Shown: positions 43,923 through 56,911, counted from the stretch's first letter. The stretch: DNA of 64,000 nt from Peribacillus huizhouensis (GCF_014138605.1 NZ_JACJHX010000012.1:1-64000); one strand, 5' to 3'. Program-made: numbers and translations. Notes: a model not told the origin generated them from the letters alone.

Positions 43923-43963
43923 AAATAAAATTCATTTCATATGACTACAAGGAGGTCATTTTC

Positions 43964-45352
43964 ATGTCACAAAAGGTACACCCTTACATACCAAATATGG
44001 TACCAGAAGTACAAGCTGAGATGTTAAAGGTAATTGGTGCTGAATCGATTATGGAGCTATACTCATGTATTCCTGAGGAGCTGCAACTTAAAGAAAACCT
44101 AGAGTTGCCGCCTGCATTAACAGAATATGAGCTTAGACGTCATATTGAAGGAATTCTTAATAAGAACACAAGTACAAAGGAATATGTAAACTTCCTAGGT
44201 GCTGGCTGCTGGCAGCATTTTATTCCAGCGGTGTGTGATGAAATAAATCAGCGTTCTGAATTTTTAACGGCGTATGCAGGTGAACCGTATGAGGATCACG
44301 GACGGTTCCAGGCGCTATTTGAGTATCAAAGTTTACTAGCTGAATTAGTAGATATGGATGTTGTCAATGTTCCAACCTTTGACTGGGGGCAGGCGGCGGC
44401 AACATCAATTCGAATGGCAGCCCGTATTACCGGAAGAAAGAAAGTCTTATTAGCTAAAACGGTTGCACCAGAACGAAGCAAAATTATCATTAACTATGGT
44501 GCTCCAACATTAGAATTTGAATATGTGCAATTTGATACGAAATCAGGAGCAATGGACTTAGAGGATTTAAAAACAAAACTAACAGAAGATGTGGCAGCCC
44601 TTTATTTTGAAAATCCATCGTACCTTGGGTTTATTGAGGCGCAAGGACAAGAGATTTCCAAACTATTAAAGGAAAATGAATCGTTAATGGTTGTAGGGGT
44701 TGATCCAATTTCTCTTGGTGTACTGGCACCGCCGAGTCATTATGGTGCAGATATTGTCTGTGGAGATCTGCAGCCGCTTGGCATGCATATGAATTACAGC
44801 GGTGGACAGGCAGGCTTCATTGCTACGCATAATGAGTTGAAATTTGTCAATGAATACCCATCTCGTTTGTTTGGTATCGTCCCAACTGTAAAAGAAGGAG
44901 AATACGGATTTGGCGATGTGGCTTATGAACGAACTTCATTTGCACAGCGAGAAAAAGGAAAAGAGTCTGTTGGAACGCAGACAGCATTATGGGGAATTAC
45001 TGCCGGAGTCTATTTAGCATTACTTGGTCCAGATGGTATGCAGGAGGTCGGCCAAACGATTATGCAAAATAGCCAGTATGCTGTTCAACAATTAAATCAA
45101 ATTGCCAATGTAAGTGGATCCCATTTTGAGTCACCGTTTTTTAAAGAATTTATCGTCGATTTTAATCAGACAGGGTATACCGTCGAACAAATAAATCACA
45201 GATTGCTAGATAAGAAGATTTTTGGCGGGAAGGACCTTTCACTAGAGTTTCCTGAGTTTGGTCAAACGGCATTGTTTTGTGTAACAGAGGTTCATACGAA
45301 AGAGGACATTGACGGTTTAGTTCAAGCGCTTAAGGATATTCTAGCGAAATAA
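43964..45352 (+). CDS. Divergent glycine dehydrogenase subunit 1-like protein (GcvPA-like)
   Basis: A 462-residue protein with the fold of the N-terminal half of glycine decarboxylase P-protein. Shared frame: HPYIPN near the start, VNFLGAGCWQHFIPAV, RSEFLTAYAGEPYEDHGRFQ, ALFEYQSLLAELVDMDVVNV. Where normal GcvPA has YDHY, TPYQPEISQGE and MYDGATA, this protein has CWQHF, AGEPYEDHGRF and TFDWGQAA, so much of the conserved substrate region is changed. It lies in a sugar island and is paired with a GcvPB-like gene 26 bp downstream. There is no gcvT or gcvH and no glycine riboswitch nearby. It probably forms a PLP enzyme with its partner on another substrate. AGGAGG precedes the ATG. Confidence 0.8.
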   Translation: MSQKVHPYIPNMVPEVQAEMLKVIGAESIMELYSCIPEELQLKENLELPPALTEYELRRHIEGILNKNTSTKEYVNFLGAGCWQHFIPAVCDEINQRSEFLTAYAGEPYEDHGRFQALFEYQSLLAELVDMDVVNVPTFDWGQAAATSIRMAARITGRKKVLLAKTVAPERSKIIINYGAPTLEFEYVQFDTKSGAMDLEDLKTKLTEDVAALYFENPSYLGFIEAQGQEISKLLKENESLMVVGVDPISLGVLAPPSHYGADIVCGDLQPLGMHMNYSGGQAGFIATHNELKFVNEYPSRLFGIVPTVKEGEYGFGDVAYERTSFAQREKGKESVGTQTALWGITAGVYLALLGPDGMQEVGQTIMQNSQYAVQQLNQIANVSGSHFESPFFKEFIVDFNQTGYTVEQINHRLLDKKIFGGKDLSLEFPEFGQTALFCVTEVHTKEDIDGLVQALKDILAK

Positions 45353-45378
45353 TCAAAAGAAGAGAGGAGCAATCAGAT

Positions 45379-46953
45379 ATGCAAAGGATTCAACGTAAAA
45401 GCAAAACAAGGGATTTTCATCAAGCCAAATGGAATGAACCCATTATTTTTGAACTTCATCAGCCTGGAGAAAAGGGAGTCGAATTGCCGCCAGTAAACGA
45501 AAACGTTGCATTATCCGTTGGAGATGGAACATCGGCCATTCCAGCATCCATGCAGAGAAAGAATAAGCCAAATCTTCCGGAAATCGGACAGGCGCGTGTA
45601 TTACGACATTATCTCAGACTTTCTCAAGAAACTCTTGGCTCGGATTTTAATGTTGAAATCGGACAAGGCACTTGTACGATGAAATACATTCCAAAAATCA
45701 ATGAATTGTTAGTACGTGACCCTAAAATGATGGAGCTTCATCCATTACAGAATGAAGAAACTGTTCAAGGGATGCTTGAGATTTTTTACAAGCTTGATTT
45801 ATGCATGAGAGAAATTTCGGGAATGGATTGTTTCTCCTTCCAGCCAAGTAGCGGGACACAAGCACTTTTTGCGATGGCATCGATTGTAAGGAAATACCAT
45901 GAACAAAACGGCGAAGGCGATAAGCGGGATGAAATCATCACGACGATCTTCTCCCACCCATCTCAAGCGGCAACGGCAGCCGTTAAGGGTTATAAAATTA
46001 TTACTTTGCATCCGGATGAAAATGGCTTCCCTGATATTGAAAAGTTAAAAGCAGCCGTGTCGGAAAGAACCGCTGGTTTTGTAGTCGCAAACCCAGAAGA
46101 TACTGGTATTTTCAATCCGAAGATTAAGGAATTTACAGATGTTATTCATCAGGCTGGCGGTCTTTGTTTTTACGACCAAGCGAATGCGAACGGACTCTTA
46201 GGGATTACAAGAGCAAAAGAAGCAGGCTTTGATATGTGTTTCTTTAATCTTCACAAAACATTTGCTGCGCCCCATATGTGTGGTGGACCAGCAACAGGTG
46301 CACTTGGGGTAACAGCAGAATTGAAGGAGTACTTACCAGCACCTACTGTCGAATATCATGATGGGAAATATTCACTCAACAACGATTTAGCGCATTCTAT
46401 TGGTAAGGTTCGCTCTTTCCATGGTGTAGCTCAAACGGTATTACGTGCCTATGCTTGGATTCGCGCACTTGGGGCTGAAGGTCTTAAAGAAGTGGCGAAA
46501 ATTGCCGTATTAAACAATAACTATATGTATCATAAGGTTTTAGCGATTCGCGGGGCTAGTGCACCATATGTCAAGGGCCATCGACTAGAGCAGGTTCGTT
46601 ATAGCTGGGAGCAGTTGACGCAGGAAACAGGGGTCACGACAGAGGATGTTACGTTAAGGATGACGGATTTTGGTCTTCACTACTGGACTAGCCACCACCC
46701 ATATATCGTGAAACAACCGTTCACCCTTGAGCCGACTGAATCATATTCGAAAGAAGATTTAGATGAATATATTCATGCGCTAGAACAAATTTCTAAAGAA
46801 GCCTATGAAAATCCAGAAATCGTCAAAACTGCCCCGCATAATAGTACAATCCATAAAATGGACGAGCAAGATTATTTAGATAATCCAGATAAATGGTGTA
46901 TCACTTGGCGAACTTATTTGAAAAATACGAAAGCCTATGATCTGGTTAACTAA
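45379..46953 (+). CDS. Divergent glycine dehydrogenase subunit 2-like protein (GcvPB-like)
   Basis: A 524-residue PLP-dependent protein. The PLP-binding Lys is Lys293 in FFNLHKTFAAPH, and FYDQANANGLLG carries the Asp that contacts the pyridine ring. GQGTCTMKYIPK corresponds to the GSCTMKYNP motif of GcvPB. The following loop reads MCGGPATGALGV where GcvPB has a Gly-rich GGGGPG stretch. So the cofactor site is kept but the substrate and lipoyl side is altered. With the GcvPA-like partner it may decarboxylate or cleave an amino acid other than glycine, or act on an amino sugar derivative. GAGAGGAG precedes the ATG. Confidence 0.8.
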   Translation: MQRIQRKSKTRDFHQAKWNEPIIFELHQPGEKGVELPPVNENVALSVGDGTSAIPASMQRKNKPNLPEIGQARVLRHYLRLSQETLGSDFNVEIGQGTCTMKYIPKINELLVRDPKMMELHPLQNEETVQGMLEIFYKLDLCMREISGMDCFSFQPSSGTQALFAMASIVRKYHEQNGEGDKRDEIITTIFSHPSQAATAAVKGYKIITLHPDENGFPDIEKLKAAVSERTAGFVVANPEDTGIFNPKIKEFTDVIHQAGGLCFYDQANANGLLGITRAKEAGFDMCFFNLHKTFAAPHMCGGPATGALGVTAELKEYLPAPTVEYHDGKYSLNNDLAHSIGKVRSFHGVAQTVLRAYAWIRALGAEGLKEVAKIAVLNNNYMYHKVLAIRGASAPYVKGHRLEQVRYSWEQLTQETGVTTEDVTLRMTDFGLHYWTSHHPYIVKQPFTLEPTESYSKEDLDEYIHALEQISKEAYENPEIVKTAPHNSTIHKMDEQDYLDNPDKWCITWRTYLKNTKAYDLVN

Positions 46954-46993
46954 TCTAAACAGTTAATACGACATTTAAATAGGGGGCAAAAAC

Positions 46994-48286
46994 ATGAAAA
47001 AGTACATGTCGATTATGCTAGTTATGCTTCTATTATTGCTGTCAGCTTGCTCCAATAAAACAGCGGGGGATGAAGGGAAAACGGGAAATTCTAAACATCC
47101 GTCTGGATCCATTACTGTATGGGGGTGGGATGTTGCGGCTTCAACTATGAAAGAAGCAGTGGAGAAGTTTCAGAAACAATATCCAGATGTAGAGGTAAAG
47201 GTAGAGGATTTTAATAGCGCTGACCTATATGATAAATTAACGGTTGGTCTAGCAGCAAGAGGCTCAGGGCTTCCAGATGTTGTATTAATGGAAGATGAAA
47301 GAATCCCAGGATATTTACATCAGTTTCCACAAGGATTTTTAAATTTGAACAAGCTTGGTTATGGAAAATACAAGGATTCGTTCAATTTAGCTAAGGTTGC
47401 AGCTGTACAGAATGAGGATGGAGATTTCATGGCGGCTCCATGGGATATTGGGCCTGCTGGAGTGTTCTACCGCGTTGATTACTTTGAAAAAGCAAATGTT
47501 GATCCAAATTCCATCCAATCATGGGATGATTATATTGAAGCAGGGAAGAAGATTAAAAAAGCCACTGGTGCACAGCTATTACCAATCGATATTCCAAATT
47601 ATGATGGTGTCTTCCAAATGATGATGCAGTCGCAAGGACTTTCTTATTTTGATAAAGATGACAAAATTGCACTAGAATCTAAGGAAGCTATTCGTGCTAT
47701 GGAAGTAATCAAAAAGCTTCATGATGAGGATTTAGTTTTAAACAATAAAGGTTGGGATGGAATTGTAACGGCTACAGTAAATGGTAGTGTTGCCACCGTT
47801 CCTTATGGTGTATGGTACGCAGGTACCATTATGGACCAAGCACCTGATTTGAAAGGGAAATGGGATGCTTTTTATCTTCCAAGCTTTGATGGGGGCACAA
47901 GATATGCAAACGTAGGAGGTTCATCCGTGTTGATTCCTTCATCAAGCAAAAATCAGTCAGCTGCCTATGCCTTTGTTGAATTCTTTACAACTGATACAGA
48001 ATCTCAGCTATTAGGTTTTGAAAAATATGGACTTTTTCCATCTTTGAAGGAAACCTATAGTGCTCCGCAATTTACTGAAAACAATGAGTATTTTAACAAT
48101 AGTCCGATTTTCAAAAAATTTGCAGATATTGTCGATCAAGTACCACAAATTAACGTAAACGAAAACTTTGCAAAAGCTAGCAGTCTTATAAGTAATGCTC
48201 AAGCAGCCATTTTACTTGAAAATAAAGCGGTTGATACTAGATTAAATGAAGCTAAAAAACAATTAGAAAATGAACGAAAGAAATAG
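46994..48286 (+). CDS. Sugar ABC transporter substrate-binding lipoprotein
   Basis: A 430-residue family 1 solute-binding protein. The signal peptide ends in lipobox LLSAC with Cys19. The mature part has ITVWGWDVAASTMKEAVEKF, FQKQYPDVEVKVEDF, LPDVVLMEDERIPGYLHQFP and APWDIGPAGVFYRVDYF. It is followed 84 bp later by two permease genes, so it forms a full importer with them. It differs strongly from the other two binding proteins of the island and probably carries a different sugar. A hydrolysing ATPase is not encoded here; a shared MsmX-like ATPase is likely. Confidence 0.9.
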   Translation: MKKYMSIMLVMLLLLLSACSNKTAGDEGKTGNSKHPSGSITVWGWDVAASTMKEAVEKFQKQYPDVEVKVEDFNSADLYDKLTVGLAARGSGLPDVVLMEDERIPGYLHQFPQGFLNLNKLGYGKYKDSFNLAKVAAVQNEDGDFMAAPWDIGPAGVFYRVDYFEKANVDPNSIQSWDDYIEAGKKIKKATGAQLLPIDIPNYDGVFQMMMQSQGLSYFDKDDKIALESKEAIRAMEVIKKLHDEDLVLNNKGWDGIVTATVNGSVATVPYGVWYAGTIMDQAPDLKGKWDAFYLPSFDGGTRYANVGGSSVLIPSSSKNQSAAYAFVEFFTTDTESQLLGFEKYGLFPSLKETYSAPQFTENNEYFNNSPIFKKFADIVDQVPQINVNENFAKASSLISNAQAAILLENKAVDTRLNEAKKQLENERKK

Positions 48287-48369
48287 TTTTGTAGAGAGCT
48301 AGAGAGAGTGTTCCAACTCCACTCAGCTCTCACAATCTAAAATTCCTTGAAGTTAGGAAGGTGGCTCGG

Positions 48370-49287
48370 TTGGAGCAAACAGAAAAGGTTGTAAATGCTA
48401 ATACAAGCTTTCGAGTCAAAACAAGAAGGGGTTTATTAACACCTAAAAATGTTCCATATTTCTTTATCGGACCAGCGTTTCTACTAATTATGATTTTTAC
48501 CGTTTATCCAGTAATATCATCGTTTATCTTAAGCTTTCAAGAGGTACGTGGTGTGGAGAAATCGTTTGTAGGACTTGCTAATTATACAAGATTATTCCAA
48601 GATCCTATATTCTATAAATCTCTTTTAAATACCTTTCAAATTTTAATTGTCCAGGTTCCTATCATGCTCCTCCTCTCTTTACTAATTGCTGTGGGACTGC
48701 ATTCTTCCATGTTAAAAGGGAAAGCATTTTTCCGAATTTCTTACTTTATGCCTGCTATCACAGCGCTTGTTGCTGCTTCCATTGTTTTTATGATTCTATT
48801 AGATGAGAATTTTGGACTCGTCAACTATTTCTTATCCTTGTTTGGTGTTAATTCAATTCCTTGGTTAACAACTCCATTTTGGGCGAAGGTCTCCGTGATC
48901 CTTGTGATGACATGGAGATGGGCAGGATATAATATGGTCATATTTTTGGCGGGATTACAGAATATCCCATCTGACCTTTATGAAGCAGCAAGTATTGATG
49001 GAGCAAGTAAAGTAAAGCAATTTTTTATGATTACAATTCCACAATTAAAGCCAGTATTTATTTTCACGGTTGTCATGTCAACAATCGGTACTCTTCAACT
49101 GTTTGATGAGCCGTTCATTTTGACTGGGGGCGGTCCAAATAATGCTACGATGACAATCACGGTTTATTTATATCAAGCAGGATTTAAATTTTTTGACTTT
49201 GGTTATGCGTCTGCGATTGCATATGTGCTTGTCATCATTACGGCAATCATTTCCTGGATTCAGATGAAATTGGTAGGTGATGAATAA
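48370..49287 (+). CDS. Sugar ABC permease (MalF/UgpA type)
   Basis: A 305-residue membrane protein with six hydrophobic segments. The cytoplasmic EAA loop reads YEAASIDGASKVKQFFMITI (near residue 205), which docks the ATPase. VPYFFIGPAFLLIMIFTVYP starts the first helix. A TTG at 48370 with AAGGTGG 5 nt upstream is preferred; a GTG at 48361 lies within that ribosome binding site. It ends by TAATG overlap with the second permease gene. Confidence 0.9.
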   Translation: MEQTEKVVNANTSFRVKTRRGLLTPKNVPYFFIGPAFLLIMIFTVYPVISSFILSFQEVRGVEKSFVGLANYTRLFQDPIFYKSLLNTFQILIVQVPIMLLLSLLIAVGLHSSMLKGKAFFRISYFMPAITALVAASIVFMILLDENFGLVNYFLSLFGVNSIPWLTTPFWAKVSVILVMTWRWAGYNMVIFLAGLQNIPSDLYEAASIDGASKVKQFFMITIPQLKPVFIFTVVMSTIGTLQLFDEPFILTGGGPNNATMTITVYLYQAGFKFFDFGYASAIAYVLVIITAIISWIQMKLVGDE

Positions 49288-50114
49288 TGGTGGCTAAGAA
49301 GATAACCTCAAAAATAATCATTTATATTTTGTTGATCGCAGGTGTTGTCTTATCGATTGCGCCGTTCTATTGGATGATTGTCGGTTCTACATTGCCGTCA
49401 GGGGAAATTTTTCGTGTTCCACCTAAGCTTCTTCCAGGGGATTATTTAGCAAAGAACTTTCAAACACTTAATGAGTCATTAGGAATTGCAAAGATATTTT
49501 GGAATTCATTATTTATCGCGCTAGTTTATACATTGGTTAGCACGCTTATTAGTGCAATGGCTGGATACGCTTTTGCAAAATTTAAATTTAAAGGAAAGAA
49601 CGTTTTCTTTTTCATTATTTTATGCACATTAATGATTCCTTCACAGGTGACATTGATTCCTTTGTTTGAAATGATGGTTACCTTTAATTGGTTAAATACG
49701 TATCAAGCCATTATTTTACCAACCCTTGCTTCTCCATTTGCTATTTATTTAATGAGGCAGAATATGAAGGCGATTCCAGACTCAATTATGGAGGCCTCTA
49801 GAATAGACGGGGCAGGGGAATTAAAAATATTTTTTACAGTCATATTGCCTGTTACAAGACCTGCGATGGCTGCCGTTGGTATTTTTCTATTTATGTCTCA
49901 ATGGAATAGCTTACTCTGGCCGCTTATTACGTTAAATTCAAAAGAAATGTTTACCCTTCCTGTTGCATTATCAAGTTTAATTGGAATGGCGAGGATTGAT
50001 TATGGACAACTAATGCTAGGAACTACTTTATCCACGATTCCGATTATGATCTTTTTCTTATTACTGCAAAAACATTTTATCTCTGGGATTTTAGGCGGAT
50101 CTGTCAAAGAATGA
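49287..50114 (+). CDS. Sugar ABC permease (MalG/UgpE type)
   Basis: A 275-residue membrane protein with six hydrophobic segments. The EAA loop is MEASRIDGAGELKIFFTVIL, and AMAGYAFAKFKFKGKNVFFF is the usual helix-3 region. It pairs with the preceding permease and the binding protein at 46994. The start overlaps the previous stop by one base (TAATG). Confidence 0.9.
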   Translation: MVAKKITSKIIIYILLIAGVVLSIAPFYWMIVGSTLPSGEIFRVPPKLLPGDYLAKNFQTLNESLGIAKIFWNSLFIALVYTLVSTLISAMAGYAFAKFKFKGKNVFFFIILCTLMIPSQVTLIPLFEMMVTFNWLNTYQAIILPTLASPFAIYLMRQNMKAIPDSIMEASRIDGAGELKIFFTVILPVTRPAMAAVGIFLFMSQWNSLLWPLITLNSKEMFTLPVALSSLIGMARIDYGQLMLGTTLSTIPIMIFFLLLQKHFISGILGGSVKE

Positions 50115-50191
50115 ATGTAAAAGGTGTGAAATGATGAAAAGGTAAAAATACGGGAAGACATTCACGCTGATGATATAAACGACTAATCGTC

Positions 50192-50244
50192 CGCTTCTGC
50201 CACCTCACTTTGTCAGTTTCATTTCTCGTAAGGTGGCTGAAGCG
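50192..50244 (+). promoter_or_regulatory. Intercistronic hairpin before the third binding protein gene
   Basis: CGCTTCTGCCACCT (50192-50205) pairs with AGGTGGCTGAAGCG (50231-50244), one mismatch, 25-nt loop, without a T-run. It lies between permease and binding-protein genes, where such hairpins often stabilise the downstream mRNA segment and raise binding-protein levels. The role is inferred from position. Confidence 0.55.
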
Positions 50245-50309
50245 CCCGATGTGCGAAATGGGCAATACTATAAAAAGCTTAAGGATATAAAATTACAGGA
50301 GGGGATCAT

Positions 50310-51548
50310 ATGAAATTATCAAAAATGAAATTAATTTTACTATTTACTATCGCACTAGCATTATTATTATCAGCATGTAACTCAACAAAAAGTAATAGTG
50401 ATGAAGCAACAGAAGACGGAAAAGTAAAGATAAGGTTTGCTACATGGGATGTCGGAAATGATGTTCAATTGCAGCAAAATCTCATCGATGAATTTAATGC
50501 TAAAAATGAAAAAATAAAAGTAGTTTTAGAGGCCTATGGAGGGGAATATGACACAAAAATCACTGCGGGTATAGGTGCAAAGGATGCACCAGATGTGATG
50601 TATATGTGGAACTATCCGCAATATAAGGATGCTTTAGAGCCACTTGATTCTTATATTGATAAAAACGGAGAAGAATATAAGTCTGATTTCTATGAATCTT
50701 TATGGAACTATAACTCTGTTGGTGGAGAAACACTTGGACTTCCAGTAGGCTATACAACCCATGTTGTTTACTATAATAAAGATCTTTTTGATGAAAAAGG
50801 ACTTGAATATCCACAGGCTGGATGGACATGGGCAGATCTTCAAGAAACAGCTAAGAAGTTAACGAATAAGGACAAGAAGATTACTGGATTTGCTTTCCCT
50901 GGTAAACCTGATCCATATGATTTTGAAATGTACTTATGGGGCAATGGTGCTTCTTACGTAGACAGTGATGGAAAGTTAAAGGGTAATCTGAATTCAACGA
51001 AATCAATTGAAACATTCTCATTGTTCCAAGACATGTTAAAAGACGGATACGCAATCACAACTGAAGGTTCAGGCGATACTGAAATGAAATCAGGAAAAGT
51101 AGGAATGTTTATTAATGGTGCTTGGTATCTTTCTCCATTGAAAGAAGCGGGTATTAATTATGGTGTTGTTGAAGTACCGACTTTTGAAAATGGTAAAAGT
51201 GTAAGTATTGTTAGTTCGTCAGGTATAGCTATGTCTAAAGATTCTAAACACAAAGAAGCTGCTTTTGAATTTATGAAGTTTTGGACTGGAAAAGAAGCAA
51301 ATAAAGAAAGAATAGCATTTGAATTACCAGTATTAAAGAGTGTAGTAGAAGAAGAAAAGCTACAAGAGGATCCAGTTAAAGGTGTATTTTACTCAATGCT
51401 AGAACAAAGTGAAGGCTATACACCAGCGTCATTTATTACTGAAAACTGGAGTCAAGTATCAGAAAATTTAGGGTTTGTCTTTGAGCAAATCTTTAATCCA
51501 AGTACACGAGTTGATCCGAAAAAAGCTCTAAATGAAGCTGTTAAATAA
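50310..51548 (+). CDS. Sugar ABC transporter substrate-binding lipoprotein
   Basis: A 412-residue family 1 solute-binding protein; lipobox LLSAC with Cys23. KIRFATWDVGNDVQLQQNLI, DVMYMWNYPQYKDALEPLDS, GLPVGYTTHVVYYNKDLFDE and YPQAGWTWADLQETAKKL match the orphan binding protein at 41574 block by block, so the two are paralogues. It precedes two permease genes and completes the second importer. AGGAGGGG lies before the ATG. A tandem 13-bp duplication (AGCTGTTAAATAA twice) covers its stop codon. Confidence 0.92.
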   Translation: MKLSKMKLILLFTIALALLLSACNSTKSNSDEATEDGKVKIRFATWDVGNDVQLQQNLIDEFNAKNEKIKVVLEAYGGEYDTKITAGIGAKDAPDVMYMWNYPQYKDALEPLDSYIDKNGEEYKSDFYESLWNYNSVGGETLGLPVGYTTHVVYYNKDLFDEKGLEYPQAGWTWADLQETAKKLTNKDKKITGFAFPGKPDPYDFEMYLWGNGASYVDSDGKLKGNLNSTKSIETFSLFQDMLKDGYAITTEGSGDTEMKSGKVGMFINGAWYLSPLKEAGINYGVVEVPTFENGKSVSIVSSSGIAMSKDSKHKEAAFEFMKFWTGKEANKERIAFELPVLKSVVEEEKLQEDPVKGVFYSMLEQSEGYTPASFITENWSQVSENLGFVFEQIFNPSTRVDPKKALNEAVK

Positions 51549-51623
51549 AGCTGTTAAATAAAGTTTACCCATTGCTAAAAAAGTAAGTGGTAGGGTGAGA
51601 AAATATTCTCATCATTTTACCAA

Positions 51624-51644
51624 GGGCTTAATTACATAGCCCTT
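51624..51644 (+). promoter_or_regulatory. Intercistronic hairpin after the third binding protein gene
   Basis: AGGGCT pairs with AGCCCT across an AATTACAT-containing loop, and a second weak hairpin (GAGAAAATATTCTC) lies at about 51596-51609. No long T-run follows. Such structures between a binding-protein gene and its permease genes usually reduce transcription or protect the upstream mRNA. Confidence 0.5.
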
Positions 51645-51714
51645 GTAATTAAGTTCAAGCTATGATGGGAATTCTTATTTTCCATAGGTCATTCTAAAAT
51701 AAGAGGGAATATTT

Positions 51715-52641
51715 ATGTTAAAAAAAAAGGAAAAACAACCTAGTTTTACATTAGTACGTAAAAGAGTACCATATTTGTTTATCCTACCATGGATCATCGG
51801 ATTTTTAGTGTTCACTTTAGGACCTTTAGGATCTTCATTAATCATGAGTTTGTTTGATTGGCCGATAACTGGAGAAGCAAAGTTTATTGGTCTTAATAAC
51901 TTTACTAAGATGTTTACAGCTGACCCTCAGTTTTATGATTCCTTAGTGATCACATTTAAATTTGCAGCAATTTTCGTACCACTTAACCTAATCTCTGCAT
52001 TGGTGCTTGCGCTCCTCATTACACAACCAGTCAAGGGAGTTAAGATATTTAGGACAATCTTCTATCTTCCTGCTGTTGTATCAGGTGTTGCAGTATCGAT
52101 CATATGGGGTTGGATTTTTAATTCTGAATTTGGAGTTCTAAACTATTTATTATCGCTCATTGGTATAGAAGGACCAAGTTGGCTCATTGATCCAAAGTGG
52201 GCAATCGTAACAATTGTTATCGCGAGTGCTTGGGGAGTAGGGACAATGATGCTGATATTCTATACGGATATTAAGGGGATCCCCCCTGAACTTTATGAGG
52301 CAGCATCAATTGATGGAGCTGGACCGTTAAGACAGTTTTTTAATATAACAATTCCGACGATAACACCTACAATCCTTTTTAATGTAATTACATCAGTTAT
52401 CGCAGCGTTACAACAATTAACCCTAGTTTTACTTTTGACTGGTGGGGGACCTTTAAAATCAACATATTTTTATGGATTATTTGTATATAACAACGCATTT
52501 AAGCATCATCAGCTTGGTTATGCAAGTGCAAACGCATGGTTTATGTTTATTATTATTTTAATATTAACAATGCTCATCTTTAAATCATCATCAACATGGG
52601 TGTTCTATGAAGCTGAAATGAAAAAAGGAGGTAAAAAATAA
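51715..52641 (+). CDS. Sugar ABC permease (MalF/LacF type)
   Basis: A 308-residue membrane protein with six hydrophobic segments. VPYLFILPWIIGFLVFTLGP starts the first helix and the EAA loop is YEAASIDGAGPLRQFFNITI. It acts with the next permease and the binding protein at 50310. GAGGGA precedes the ATG. It ends by TAATG overlap with the next gene. Confidence 0.92.
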   Translation: MLKKKEKQPSFTLVRKRVPYLFILPWIIGFLVFTLGPLGSSLIMSLFDWPITGEAKFIGLNNFTKMFTADPQFYDSLVITFKFAAIFVPLNLISALVLALLITQPVKGVKIFRTIFYLPAVVSGVAVSIIWGWIFNSEFGVLNYLLSLIGIEGPSWLIDPKWAIVTIVIASAWGVGTMMLIFYTDIKGIPPELYEAASIDGAGPLRQFFNITIPTITPTILFNVITSVIAALQQLTLVLLLTGGGPLKSTYFYGLFVYNNAFKHHQLGYASANAWFMFIIILILTMLIFKSSSTWVFYEAEMKKGGKK

Positions 52642-53462
52642 TGAGAATTACAAAGAGCCATAAAATAATCGTCTATAGTATTCTTGTCATTTTGTCACTT
52701 TACTTCCTATTTCCATTTGCATGGGCGTTAATAACAGCGCTAAAGACAGAAGGAGAAGCATTTAGCTTTCCTCCTACGTTTCTCCCGGATGTTCCGCAGT
52801 TCGGTAATTTCATCGAAGCGTGGAAAAGTCAGCCGTTTGGAACATATTTTATGAACTCAGTCATTGTTACGGTGATGACTACGATCGGACAAATAATATC
52901 CTGTTCATTAGTGGCTTATGGCTTTGCAAGATATGATTTTAAATATAAAAATATTTTGTTTATCCTTCTTTTGTCAACAATGATGATTCCATGGGATGTT
53001 ACGATGATTCCACTTTATATGGAATTTAATTTATTTGGATGGATCAATACTTTAAAACCATTAATAGTCCCAGCATTCTTCGGTTCTGCTTATAATATCT
53101 TTTTGCTTAGACAGTTTTTAATGAATATACCTAAGGATTTGGAAAGTGCAGCTAGGATTGATGGTGCCAATGAATTCCAAATATTTTATAAAATCTTCCT
53201 TCCGATTATGAAGGGGCCTTTAACTTTGATCGCTGTCTTAAATATTTTATTAGTTTGGAATGACTACTTAGGACCATTAATTTATTTAAACGACCAATCA
53301 AAATATACGATGGCTCTTGGATTAGCATCTTTCAAAGGTGTTCATGAGTTGCAAATCATACCTATTATGGCGATGACTTTAGTCATGATTATTCCGCCGG
53401 TTATCGTATTTGCCTTTGCGCAGAAATATATTGTTGAGGGTGTTAGCGGATCAATTAAGTAA
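52641..53462 (+). CDS. Sugar ABC permease (MalG/LacG type)
   Basis: A 273-residue membrane protein with six hydrophobic segments; the EAA loop is LESAARIDGANEFQIFYKIF. It completes the second importer. Directly downstream comes a large palindromic element and then the beta-galactosidase gene, which suggests the importer brings in galactosides. Confidence 0.92.
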   Translation: MRITKSHKIIVYSILVILSLYFLFPFAWALITALKTEGEAFSFPPTFLPDVPQFGNFIEAWKSQPFGTYFMNSVIVTVMTTIGQIISCSLVAYGFARYDFKYKNILFILLLSTMMIPWDVTMIPLYMEFNLFGWINTLKPLIVPAFFGSAYNIFLLRQFLMNIPKDLESAARIDGANEFQIFYKIFLPIMKGPLTLIAVLNILLVWNDYLGPLIYLNDQSKYTMALGLASFKGVHELQIIPIMAMTLVMIIPPVIVFAFAQKYIVEGVSGSIK

Positions 53463-53476
53463 CCTTTTTATTATTG

Positions 53477-56911
<3,435 letters not shown>

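Noticed and set aside
43914..43963. Glycine riboswitch before the GcvPA-like gene
   Set aside because: Only about 40 bp lie between the transposed element and the ribosome binding site, and no glycine aptamer pattern is visible there or in the SDR-GcvPA gap.
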